From the NCBI GenBank assembly GCA_021784615.1, contig JAJYHU010000139.1, positions 1 through 21,916 on the forward strand: a stretch of DNA of 21,916 nucleotides, given 5' to 3'. The notes under the pieces were generated by a model. That model ran no database searches and had not been told where the DNA came from. It saw only the letters and a list, made by a program, of their open reading frames with translations. The DNA comes from Acidobacteriota bacterium. GTDB taxonomy: Bacteria; Acidobacteriota; Terriglobia; UBA7540. Position numbers and translations under genes: made by a program. Shown piece after piece: positions 7,838 through 14,775 of the stretch (the stretch's first letter is position 1; each line of letters opens with the position of its first letter).

Positions 7838-8980
7838 CTACGCCGATTCGAGTTCCAGCACGCCTTTGATATAGTCTTCGCGTTGGAAATCTTCTTCAAA
7901 GGCCCGCCGGATATCTCCAAGAGAGCGATAACGATGCGTGATGAACGGCGCCACCTGCAAGGTCTGCGAATTCACCAATTCCCGGGCTCGGCGATAGGTT
8001 GTGGGATGGCCGTCGGGATCAAAACCGCCTGATCCGCCTACCGGCACAACCAGGATGGGCTCCATGAAGAAAACGTTGGCGAGCACGCCAATGTCCAGTC
8101 CCTTGTACCCGTGAGCGTAAAGGAGAACGGTGGCCTGTTTGCGAATCAAGCTGGGAATCTGCTCGAGAACTACGGGGTTGCCACAGGCCTCGATCAGATA
8201 GTGGATTCGCTTGCCCTGTGTCAGTTCATTCACGGCTTCGCTCGGATCCTGCCGGGTGACGTTGATGGGGGTGCCGCCAAATTTGCGCGCAAGCTCCAGA
8301 TTTTTTTCCCGGACGTCCGTGACCACGATGAGTCCTTCAAAGTGTTTCACGTTGCGGAGATACTGGAGGAAAAGAAGCCCAGCCGGGCCGGCCCCGGTGA
8401 TCATGACGTTTTGAATCGGGTCCTCGCCGTCAAACGTGTACCGCGCGCGAGTGCGTTCCGCAAGTTCGTTGGCGTGCAACACGCAACTTGACGGCTCAAC
8501 AAGCGCGGCTAAATCCTGGGGCATGCCCGGCGGCAGAATCAGGCAATTGACAGCAGGCATGGCAATGTATTCTGCAAGTGCGCCCTGCAAGCCTGTAATG
8601 CCGTGTTCTCCATAAAATTCGCATTGATGGGAGTTTCCGGTGGCGCAGTATGGGCAGAGCGGTTTGCGCCCCTGGCTCATGCAGCTCATTCCCTGGTCAC
8701 ACAGAACCCGGTCGCCCGGCTTGAGGTCTTGAACTTCCCTTCCCACCTCCACAACCTCGCCGCTGAACTCGTGCCCGAGAATCTGGGGTTGTTTGGTGAG
8801 GGGGATGGGGCGGCCATGAACGTCCAGGTTGTAATTTCCGTGTCCTCTGTACAAATGCAAATCAGTGCCGCAGACGCCAACGGCCTTCACTCGAATTTTG
8901 ACTTCGTGCGGAGAAATCGATGGATTGGGAATGTCCTCGAGAACTAACTTTTCAACATCCTGGAGCACCATTGCCTTCAT
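7838..8980 (-). CDS. Zinc-dependent MDR alcohol/sugar dehydrogenase
   Basis: This 380-residue protein is a medium-chain dehydrogenase, probably oxidising a secondary alcohol of a sugar or polyol with NAD(P)+. The catalytic zinc ligands are Cys37 (VGVCGTDLH), His70-Glu71 (LGHEFSG) and Glu162 (ALVEPSSC). The Rossmann loop GAGPAG is at 196-201, followed by an acidic residue in VVTDVREKN (Asp222) that favours NAD. The structural-zinc loop is atypical: C109-x2-C112-x7-C120 are normally spaced, but the first cysteine is C100, not position 106. The frame is open upstream to an ATG at 9100, but the extra 40 residues look non-coding. GAGG sits 3 bases before ATG 8983 and 6 before ATG 8980; I chose 8980. 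The gene lies between the SDR and RhaT genes. It resembles the sorbitol/threonine-dehydrogenase class; the substrate is not known. Confidence 0.8.
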   Translation of the reverse strand: MKAMVLQDVEKLVLEDIPNPSISPHEVKIRVKAVGVCGTDLHLYRGHGNYNLDVHGRPIPLTKQPQILGHEFSGEVVEVGREVQDLKPGDRVLCDQGMSCMSQGRKPLCPYCATGNSHQCEFYGEHGITGLQGALAEYIAMPAVNCLILPPGMPQDLAALVEPSSCVLHANELAERTRARYTFDGEDPIQNVMITGAGPAGLLFLQYLRNVKHFEGLIVVTDVREKNLELARKFGGTPINVTRQDPSEAVNELTQGKRIHYLIEACGNPVVLEQIPSLIRKQATVLLYAHGYKGLDIGVLANVFFMEPILVVPVGGSGGFDPDGHPTTYRRARELVNSQTLQVAPFITHRYRSLGDIRRAFEEDFQREDYIKGVLELESA

Positions 8981-9061
8981 CATCAACCTCGCCGATTTGA
9001 ATTTGGACGTTGCCGTCTGTGGGCAGCCTGATGCTGTTAGCGCCCCAGAGATGGACTTGGC

Positions 9062-9106
9062 GGGACAAGGGATTCGGTGCCCCTCCGGCTGCCACCCCAT
9101 TGTCCC
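9062..9106 (-). repeat. Inverted repeat between the SDR and alcohol dehydrogenase genes
   Basis: GGGACAA (9062-9068) and TTGTCCC (9100-9106) are perfect complements about 31 bases apart. Inside them, GGTG and CACC can add a second short stem. The element lies in the 185-base gap between two same-strand genes. It could be an RNA hairpin acting as an attenuator or processing site, or an operator half-site pair. There is no U-tract. Confidence 0.3.
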
Positions 9107-9165
9107 CCGGCTGTGTGGCGGCGTACTAAACTATCATGACTTACTCTGACCGGCGCCCTTTGCGG

Positions 9166-10176
9166 CTAAGAGGCGAGGTCTGCCGTGTCGAGTCGGTTTT
9201 CGCTCAGGAGGCGGCCAAAAATTTCCGCCGTCTCGCGGATACCGTTTTCGAGCGGCGTGCGCGGAATATTTCCAATGTCGCGGACCAGAGCGCTATCGTC
9301 AAAGTCGTAGGCGATGGGGATGGGCTTTCCTTCGGCGCGGATGATCTCCCGCGACTTGGGCAGCAGGCGGTTCAGCGTGGCGAGAAAATCGTCCATCCGA
9401 ATCACCACACCCCGCAGCGTGTAGGTTTTGGCCCCCTCGACCTGCGACTCCGCGCATCGCAGGAAAATTTCCGCTGTGTCTCGGGCATACTGCATGTCAA
9501 AACCACCTGTGAAGTGGATGGTATAGGGTTGGCCTGCCACGGTGGCTTTGATGGCCTTGGTGGGGCCGGAAGTGATGCCCTGGTCACGGCCCACGCCATA
9601 GACCGTGCCGGGCCGCAGACCCACGCTCGATATGCCGTCGTTCAAATAGTAGACGCGGGCGTTGCCTTCGTTCGCCTGTTTGTAAACCCCGTAGTGGGTA
9701 TTCGGCTGCAACGGTGCCCCTTCGGGAACCGTGGTGCTGCCGTAAAACTCTTCAGGGCCAAAAACCGCGCCCGAGCTTGCATAGACGATTCGTTTGATTA
9801 AATCCCGGCGCTTGCGAACCACTTCGAAGGCGTTCAGGGTTCCGAGCACATTTACGCGCGCTCCGCGCAACGGGTCTGCGGCGCAGAAGGGAACCTGCAA
9901 GGCCGCCAGATGGATTAAGTGAGTGATGCCATTTTTCGCGACAGCACGGTCCAGTTCGTCAAAATTCGTGACGTCGCCCTGTACAAAGTTAATCTGTCCA
10001 AGTTGTTCATTCGATAGCAGTTGGCCCAGTCGGTGTGATTTGGCGTCCAGGTCATAAATCCACGGCTTATCGCCACGTTCGATCAGCTTCCTGACGATCC
10101 AGGCGCCGATAAAGCCTTTAGCGCCGGTCAGGAGATAACGGGAAGTACTTTTGGGTGTTGTAGGTTCTTGCGTCAT
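9166..10176 (-). CDS. Extended SDR: NAD-dependent sugar epimerase/dehydratase family protein
   Basis: This 336-residue extended short-chain dehydrogenase has the nucleotide-binding TGAKGFIG (17-24), an acidic residue after strand 2 (WIYDLDAKS) suiting NAD, a serine motif YASSGAVFG (132-140) and the catalytic Tyr162-x3-Lys166 in HYGVYK. GLRPGTVYGVGRDQG is typical of COG0451 enzymes. Members act on nucleotide sugars or oxidise free sugars and sugar acids (for example uronate or erythronate dehydrogenases). Here the catabolic neighbours, with no nucleotidyltransferase or glycosyltransferase beside it, favour free-sugar oxidation or epimerisation, but that is inference. The ATG at 10176 is the only usable start: it has no Shine-Dalgarno and lies 7 bases after a perfect TATAAT, so the mRNA is probably leaderless. 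It is the first gene of the minus-strand half of the sugar locus. Confidence 0.8.
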   Translation of the reverse strand: MTQEPTTPKSTSRYLLTGAKGFIGAWIVRKLIERGDKPWIYDLDAKSHRLGQLLSNEQLGQINFVQGDVTNFDELDRAVAKNGITHLIHLAALQVPFCAADPLRGARVNVLGTLNAFEVVRKRRDLIKRIVYASSGAVFGPEEFYGSTTVPEGAPLQPNTHYGVYKQANEGNARVYYLNDGISSVGLRPGTVYGVGRDQGITSGPTKAIKATVAGQPYTIHFTGGFDMQYARDTAEIFLRCAESQVEGAKTYTLRGVVIRMDDFLATLNRLLPKSREIIRAEGKPIPIAYDFDDSALVRDIGNIPRTPLENGIRETAEIFGRLLSENRLDTADLAS

Positions 10177-10183
10177 GATGAGG

Positions 10184-10211
10184 ATTATAGTGTTTTGCGG
10201 AAAAGTTTCAA
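10184..10211 (-). promoter_or_regulatory. Sigma70-type promoter predicting a leaderless SDR mRNA
   Basis: On the minus strand TTGAAA (10206-10211) and a perfect TATAAT (10184-10189) are spaced by 16 bases. Seven bases (CCTCATC) separate the -10 box from the ATG at 10176, so the expected transcription start falls on or next to the A of the start codon. No Shine-Dalgarno is present, which agrees. Confidence 0.6.
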
Positions 10212-10369
10212 TGAAAAGAACGATGGCGGTCTGAGTGACTTCCTTGATCTGGGATAGTTTTCAGTGAAATTCCAGGGGTTGAGCATCTTCACGCGGATGG
10301 TCGGAACAGTTCTTCCGTTTTTTTGCGAACGCCGGCGTGAAGCTTCTCCAAGAACCGCAGGCCCCCGCC

Positions 10370-10398
10370 ATAGCCCTAGGCCGGCGGCCCGGGGCTAT
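10370..10398. repeat. GC-rich nested inverted repeat (hairpin)
   Basis: The outer stem is ATAGCCC (10370-10376) / GGGCTAT (10392-10398). An inner stem GGCC (10379-10382) / GGCC (10386-10389) has a 3-base loop. It could end transcription from the small secreted-protein gene before the SDR promoter, or be a dispersed palindromic repeat. No U-tract follows on either strand. Confidence 0.4.
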
Positions 10399-10479
10399 AG
10401 CAAGGGAGGGGAGGAATAGACGGCCCGTCAAGCCTTGCCGTCTCCGAAGGTCCCCAAACGGGAATGCCCGGTTTTAACC

Positions 10480-10845
10480 CTATCCAGTAACAGTGATGTT
10501 TTGCGCGTAGTTCCCACCGGCCCGCGCGATGAACGTTACGGACGCCTCCTTTTTGGTTTGGCCCTTCAAGCTGCTGAAGTTGGACTTGCTGCCGGCAATT
10601 TCAATCTTGGTCGCCTTCGTTACCTTAACCTCGTAGGGGATGCTTCGGGAGGTAATAAACACCCTCTTCTGAGGTGCGTCAATCAGCAAGATGGTTCCAT
10701 GCAGCGTCTCCGGCTTGAAGGAATCCCACTCCATTTTAACCGTACTCGCTTTAGCCGGGGAACCCTTTGTTGCGTGGGTGCCGGCCATGGCTGCTCCCAT
10801 TAGCAGAAACATACAAATGCATAAAAGCAGAGATACTTTTTTCAT
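10480..10845 (-). CDS. Small secreted protein of unknown function
   Basis: This 121-residue protein begins MKKVSLLLCICMFLLMGAAMAG, a clear Sec signal peptide with likely cleavage after AMA (about residue 21). The mature part is short and beta-rich: TLHGTILLIDAPQKRVFITSRSIPYEVKVTKATKIEIAG followed by FSSLKGQTKKEASVTFIARAGGNYAQNITVTG. The pattern of a first strand with GTI, a V/T-rich strand, T.I, then 'SLKGQ...VTF...N' resembles small OB-like secreted domains such as DUF5666, but I cannot confirm membership. AGGAGG lies 9 bases before the ATG, a good ribosome binding site. It diverges from surE and appears to be transcribed alone. It is probably periplasmic or extracellular; I do not assign a function. 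Confidence 0.7.
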   Translation of the reverse strand: MKKVSLLLCICMFLLMGAAMAGTHATKGSPAKASTVKMEWDSFKPETLHGTILLIDAPQKRVFITSRSIPYEVKVTKATKIEIAGSKSNFSSLKGQTKKEASVTFIARAGGNYAQNITVTG

Positions 10846-11031
10846 GTCGAGTTGCCTCCTGGCTCTTTATTTGACTGCCATATCGTTCCCATACAATTCT
10901 TAGATGCTTTTGGCCCCGGATTTCGTGGCCACGGGATGCAGGCTGAAAGTTGTGATAGACTTTGTGTGTACCTATTCAAGGAGAAGCCGCGAGTTCAGTT
11001 GTTCCTCCGCGGACGTTTATGCAAGTCTTCC

Positions 11032-11796
11032 ATGGGAATCAAAAGAATCCTCCTGACTAACGATGACGGCATTGGGGCGAATGGCCTTAACGTCCTGGAA
11101 CGGTGGATGTCGGCTCTCGGTGAAGTGACGGTGGTTGCTCCCGATAGCGAACGGAGTGGCTCCAGCCAGTCGCTCACCTTACACCAGCCGCTGCGCGTTA
11201 AAGTCATCGATGAGCACCATTACGCCGTGGGTGGCACACCGACGGATGCGGTGATCCTGGCCCTCTATCAGGTGCTCCGGGGAAAGCCGGACCTGGTGGT
11301 TTCCGGCATCAACCCGGGTGGGAATCTGGGAGAAAACTTGATCTATTCTGGCACTGTTGCAGCTGCACAGGAAGCTGCGCTGCATGGAATTCCCTCGTTT
11401 GCGGTTTCGTTGGTAGCTCGCCAGCCGCAAGACTTTGATGGGGCCGCGGCGTTTGCTGTGGAGTTGGCCCAGAAGGTCTTGAAAGAAGGATTACCTGCCG
11501 GCGTGGCGCTCAATGTAAATGTGCCGCCGGGCGATATCCGTGGCGTTCGGCTTACCCGCCAGAGCCAGAAGATTTCCCAAAATCTGGTCTGCGAAAAGAA
11601 GGACCCGCGCAACAGACCCTATTACTGGCTGGATGAAACACTGGCTCATCGCAATGTTGAAGTTGACTCCGATTACGCCGCCATTTTCGACCACGAGATA
11701 TCGGTTACTCCGCTTGAGGTCGATCGCACCCACTACGCCAGTCTCAACCATCTTTCGGCCTGGATGCCCGCTTTGCAGCAGACTGTTAAGTCCTGA
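11032..11796 (+). CDS. surE: 5'/3'-nucleotidase SurE
   Basis: This 254-residue protein is SurE, a metal-dependent phosphatase that removes phosphate from nucleoside monophosphates and is linked to survival in stationary phase. It begins MGIKRILLTNDDGIGANGL with the metal-binding Asp11-Asp12 pair, followed by the serine loop APDSERSGSSQSLTL (36-50), VGGTPTDAV (67-74) and DLVVSGINPGGNLGENLIYSGTVAAAQEA (from residue 87), all hallmark motifs; Asn94 is the further metal ligand. The frame is open upstream to 10852, but the family N-terminus fixes the start at ATG 11032. No good Shine-Dalgarno precedes it. A zinc-ribbon/DUF2007 gene follows 68 bases downstream on the same strand. Unlike the common surE-pcm arrangement, no pcm gene is adjacent. 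Confidence 0.95.
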   Translation: MGIKRILLTNDDGIGANGLNVLERWMSALGEVTVVAPDSERSGSSQSLTLHQPLRVKVIDEHHYAVGGTPTDAVILALYQVLRGKPDLVVSGINPGGNLGENLIYSGTVAAAQEAALHGIPSFAVSLVARQPQDFDGAAAFAVELAQKVLKEGLPAGVALNVNVPPGDIRGVRLTRQSQKISQNLVCEKKDPRNRPYYWLDETLAHRNVEVDSDYAAIFDHEISVTPLEVDRTHYASLNHLSAWMPALQQTVKS

Positions 11797-11864
11797 AGGT
11801 CTTTTCCCTCTCTCACTTCCCCAGAAGCGCTATACTTGCTGGCAGGAGAAGGTGGCCTGCTGAC

Positions 11865-12305
11865 ATGCCCTATTGCCCCGATTGCTTGACCGAATACGTG
11901 GGAGGCACGCGAAAGTGTGACGACTGTGGCGCGGCGCTTGTTCCCGGTCCGCCTCCCGCCGCTGAAGAAAACGATGAAGACGAGGGATCGCCGGCGGCAA
12001 ACCCAACGGGATCCATCGGAGGATGGTTTCGGTCGTTGGTTGGAGCCGGTCCGGAGCGTGATTCACCGCAAGTCAAGATGGTGCGAATCCGCACGTTCTC
12101 CGGGCCCACGGCGCTGCTTGATGCAGACCTGGCGCGCAACCTGCTGCAAGCGCGGAGAATCCCTTCCATTTTGCCGGGTGAAACTTCCGTGGAGATGCTT
12201 CCGTTCCTGGAGATTCCTCTTTTGGTTCGCGAGGATGACATTGAGCGGGCCAAGCGCATCCTCAGCGACTACTTTGATAAATCAGGCCCCGCGCCCGTCG
12301 AATAA
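11865..12305 (+). CDS. Zinc-ribbon protein with C-terminal DUF2007-like domain
   Basis: This 146-residue protein has two parts. The N-terminus MPYCPDCLTEYVGGTRKCDDCGAAL has Cys4-x2-Cys7 and Cys18-x2-Cys21, a small zinc ribbon. After an acidic, proline-rich linker (about 27-58), residues 70-140 form a DUF2007-like alpha/beta domain: VKMVRIRTFSGPTALLDADLARNLLQARRIPSILPGE, then LPFLEIPLLVREDDIERAKRILSDYFD. DUF2007 is annotated as a putative signal-transducing domain with no settled biochemical role. A purine-rich AGGAGAAGG lies 14 bases before the ATG, longer than usual. The gene ends 1 base before the stop of the convergent TPR gene. It may share transcription with surE. Confidence 0.8.
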   Translation: MPYCPDCLTEYVGGTRKCDDCGAALVPGPPPAAEENDEDEGSPAANPTGSIGGWFRSLVGAGPERDSPQVKMVRIRTFSGPTALLDADLARNLLQARRIPSILPGETSVEMLPFLEIPLLVREDDIERAKRILSDYFDKSGPAPVE

Positions 12306-12306
12306 T

Positions 12307-12750
12307 TTATTTCCGTGCTGATCGATCTCGCTTATGCGAGCCGGATGAATTTCGCAGTTCACTTTCAAGCCGCCGGATGGCTTTGTGCGTGCCTTTGGCC
12401 TCTTCCGCCTGTTTTTCCGAAGGAAGAGCATCCAGGTACTTTCGGTAGGCGGCAAGGGCTTCGCGCCTGCGTCCCAGCTTCTCATTAACTTTCCCCATTT
12501 GCAGGTAGGCTGGAGCGTAGTCCGGATCAGTATGAATAGCTTCCTTATAGCGGCTGATTGCGCCTCGGTAGTCCTTACGGCCCAGATAAAAGTTGCCAAT
12601 CTCCACGGACTTCCATGCGGGCGGTGGAACGTAGTGGTATGAGTTGTTGCCTGCTTTATTGCCTGGTGCTGCGGACTGGGCCGCGACGCCGGCGGCCTGC
12701 CACGCGAGTAACAGCGAAACGATAAGAAGCCTGATCGCAAACCGCCGCAT
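12307..12750 (-). CDS. Secreted TPR-repeat protein
   Basis: This 147-residue protein begins MRRFAIRLLIVSLLLAWQAAGVAAQS, a Sec signal peptide with likely cleavage after VAA (residue 24). Two TPR units follow: WKSVEIGNFYLGRKDYRGAISRYKEAIHTDPDY (46-78) and APAYLQMGKVNEKLGRRREALAAYRKYLDALP (79-110). A basic, charged C-terminal tail follows. TPRs mediate protein-protein contacts, so a periplasmic scaffold or assembly role is likely; the partner is unknown. The frame is open upstream to 12924, but that would overlap the uvrC start and bury the signal peptide, so ATG 12750 is preferred. It lacks a Shine-Dalgarno; a promoter-like pair ends 6 bases before the ATG. It diverges from uvrC. Confidence 0.75.
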   Translation of the reverse strand: MRRFAIRLLIVSLLLAWQAAGVAAQSAAPGNKAGNNSYHYVPPPAWKSVEIGNFYLGRKDYRGAISRYKEAIHTDPDYAPAYLQMGKVNEKLGRRREALAAYRKYLDALPSEKQAEEAKGTHKAIRRLESELRNSSGSHKRDRSARK

Positions 12751-12756
12751 CCCTAA

Positions 12757-12785
12757 ATTGTCTTTCCCGCCCGTCAGGCTGTCAA
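12757..12785 (-). promoter_or_regulatory. Promoter candidate predicting a leaderless TPR-protein mRNA
   Basis: On the minus strand a perfect TTGACA (12780-12785) and GACAAT (12757-12762, 4/6) are spaced by 17 bases. Six bases separate the -10 box from ATG 12750, so transcription would start at or beside the start codon. It also supports choosing this start over the upstream frame extension. Confidence 0.5.
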
Positions 12786-12852
12786 CCTCTTGATGGCCGG
12801 CGTTTCGTTTGCCGCCTTGGTGAACGATAATAGAAGGAGCAGGGAATAAGAC

Positions 12853-14664
12853 GTGATCGATCTTCTTCGTGAAAAATCGGAAGGCTTGCCCGCACGGCCC
12901 GGCGTCTACCTTTTCAAAGACCATGCCGGCCGTCCCATTTATGTTGGGAAAGCCAAGTCATTGCGGCAGCGCGTCCGATCCTACTTTCAGGAATCACGGT
13001 CCAGCGATGAAAAGCGCGAGCGGTTGCTTGAAGCCGCGGCGGATCTCGAAACCATTCTGGTCGACAACGAGAAGGAAGCCCTGGCGCTTGAGAACAATTT
13101 GATCAAGCAGTTCCAGCCGCGCTATAACGTCTTGCTACGCGACGATAAAACCTATCCTTACATCAAGCTCACCATGCAGAATCGCTTTCCCCGGGTCTAT
13201 GTGACGCGCCGGCTGAGGAAGGATGGGTCACGATATTACGGTCCTTATTTTCCTGCGAGCCTTGCTTACAGGATTGTTGACCTGATCCACCGACGTTTTT
13301 TCGTGCCTTCGTGCAAGGTGGATTTGACGCGATACCATCCGCGGCCCTGCCTTCAGTATTACATCAAACGTTGCCTGGGCCCGTGCGTCGAGGGATTGAC
13401 CTCGGCGGAGCGGTATGCTGAAGCTGTTCATGACGTCCGAATTCTGCTTGAAGGCCGCGAAGGCGAACTGGCTCGCGAGCTTCGCGAGCGCATGCGCCGG
13501 GCTTCTGAAGACCAACGGTACGAAGAGGCCGCCCGCTATCGCGACCAGCTCGCCACGATGGAGCATCTCCAGGAGCGCCAGAAGATGGCAGCCTCTTCAG
13601 GAGAGGATTTTGACGTTTTCGGTTTCCATCGGGAAGGGAAGCAAATGGCGGTCGACCTGTTCCATCTGCGCAACGGGCGAACCGTGGATCGCCGGGAATT
13701 TTTCTGGGAGGATCTGGACGAGCCTGATCTTGGCAGCGTCTTCGGCGCGTTGGTCAAGCAGGTCTATCTGGACCAGCAGTATGTGCCGAGCGAAATCTAC
13801 GTGCCTGTTGGGTTTGAGGACCAGAAAATTCTGGAAGAACTTTTTTCAGAGAAAAAGGGCAAACCGGTCCACATTCTGATTCCAGAGGCTGGCCGCAGGC
13901 GGGAGCTGTTAGAACTGGTCGCCCGGAACGCCCGCCACTCCTTTGAGAGAAGGTTTCGGGTTCTGAAGCCGAACGCCGGCGAGATGCTCTCGGATTTAGC
14001 CGAAACCCTTGATCTGGCCAAACCGCCCCGCCGGATCGAGGCATTCGATGTCTCGCACACGCAAGGGAGCGACATTGTGGCTTCCATGGTGGTGTGGGAA
14101 GGCGGGCAAATGAAAAAGACAGATTATCGTAAGTTTATTATTGAGACCGTTCCTCAAAATGACGATTTTGCAAGTATGCAGGAAGTTGTGGGCAGACGGT
14201 ACCGGCGCTTGCAGGAAGAAAACAAGCCCCTGCCGGATTTGATCCTGATCGATGGCGGAGTTGGGCAGTTGCATGCCGCAGCAAAGGCTCTAGCGGATCT
14301 CGAGATCATCAACCAGCCACTTGTGAGTATTGCTAAGCGGGAAGAGATACTGTACGTCCAAGGGCGCGAGGATGAACCGATTGTCCTCGACCATCACTCG
14401 CCGGTTTTGCATCTAATTCAAAGGATTCGTGATGAGGCCCACAGATTTGCAGTGACTTTTCACCGCAAAAGGCGAACCGGTCGGGAGTTGACCTCGGCAT
14501 TGCTGGATATCCCGGGCGTGGGCGAGCGGACCGCCAGAAAGCTTCTGGAACATTTTGGGAGTCTTAGCAAGCTACGGTCTGTCGGGGAGGCGGAAATGTC
14601 CCAAATCGTGACGCCCCTACAGGCGGCCAGGATCAAGGATTACCTGCTCAGAAACGAACCATGA
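12853..14664 (+). CDS. uvrC: Excinuclease ABC subunit C
   Basis: This 603-residue protein is UvrC, which cuts DNA on both sides of a lesion after UvrA/UvrB loading in nucleotide excision repair. Domains in order: GIY-YIG nuclease (ARPGVYLFKDHAGRPIYVGKAKSLRQRVRSYF, about 14-45); a four-cysteine set C154, C166, C174, C178 at the positions of the UvrC iron-sulfur cluster; the UVR motif (SEDQRYEEAARYRDQLATM, 218-236) that contacts UvrB; the RNase H-like nuclease with Asp399 (EAFDVSH) and Asp467 (LILIDGGVGQ); and a C-terminal helix-hairpin-helix (LLDIPGVGERTARKLLEHFGSLSKLR, 550-575). The start is GTG at 12853, preceded by the purine-rich GAAGGAGCAGGG. All expected active-site motifs are present, so it should be functional. 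Confidence 0.97.
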   Translation: MIDLLREKSEGLPARPGVYLFKDHAGRPIYVGKAKSLRQRVRSYFQESRSSDEKRERLLEAAADLETILVDNEKEALALENNLIKQFQPRYNVLLRDDKTYPYIKLTMQNRFPRVYVTRRLRKDGSRYYGPYFPASLAYRIVDLIHRRFFVPSCKVDLTRYHPRPCLQYYIKRCLGPCVEGLTSAERYAEAVHDVRILLEGREGELARELRERMRRASEDQRYEEAARYRDQLATMEHLQERQKMAASSGEDFDVFGFHREGKQMAVDLFHLRNGRTVDRREFFWEDLDEPDLGSVFGALVKQVYLDQQYVPSEIYVPVGFEDQKILEELFSEKKGKPVHILIPEAGRRRELLELVARNARHSFERRFRVLKPNAGEMLSDLAETLDLAKPPRRIEAFDVSHTQGSDIVASMVVWEGGQMKKTDYRKFIIETVPQNDDFASMQEVVGRRYRRLQEENKPLPDLILIDGGVGQLHAAAKALADLEIINQPLVSIAKREEILYVQGREDEPIVLDHHSPVLHLIQRIRDEAHRFAVTFHRKRRTGRELTSALLDIPGVGERTARKLLEHFGSLSKLRSVGEAEMSQIVTPLQAARIKDYLLRNEP

Positions 14665-14665
14665 T

Positions 14666-14699
14666 TTAATAATACGCCGTCCAGACTGTCTATTATTAA
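14666..14699. repeat. AT-rich perfect inverted repeat just after uvrC
   Basis: TTAATAATA (14666-14674) and TATTATTAA (14691-14699) are perfect 9-base complements around a 16-base spacer. They start 2 bases after the uvrC stop, at the edge of an AT-rich tract that runs to the YtxH start. A weak terminator or a regulator-binding palindrome for the downstream operon are both possible. Confidence 0.4.
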
Positions 14700-14775
14700 T
14701 TTATTTGAAATTAAAACTTTGTTGTTGAAAATTGGGCTTGCCTTTGATAGTTTATGGTTAGATCGGAGGGTTACT

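Larger units (their letters stand above)
10177..10479. other. Intergenic region, 303 bp
   Basis: No gene is supported here. The left end holds the SDR promoter. Around 10370-10398 is a GC-rich nested inverted repeat, listed separately. CGGG (10458-10461) and CCCG (10467-10470), flanked by AAA and TTTT just after the stop of the small secreted-protein gene, form a weak hairpin that could help terminate that minus-strand gene. Confidence 0.4.

Noticed and set aside
7053..7874. Long plus-strand open frame opposite rhaT
   Set aside because: It is antisense to a clear membrane transporter. Its composition (Pro/Thr/Ala-rich) is the mirror of hydrophobic codons, and there are no recognisable motifs.
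8984..9100. 40-residue N-terminal extension of the alcohol dehydrogenase from ATG 9100
   Set aside because: MDR proteins begin at KAMVLQ-like sequence. The extension is unstructured, and a ribosome binding site lies before 8980/8983.
10852..11031. 60-residue N-terminal extension of SurE
   Set aside because: SurE proteins begin with I(L/K)LTNDDG directly after the start. The extension has no conserved character.
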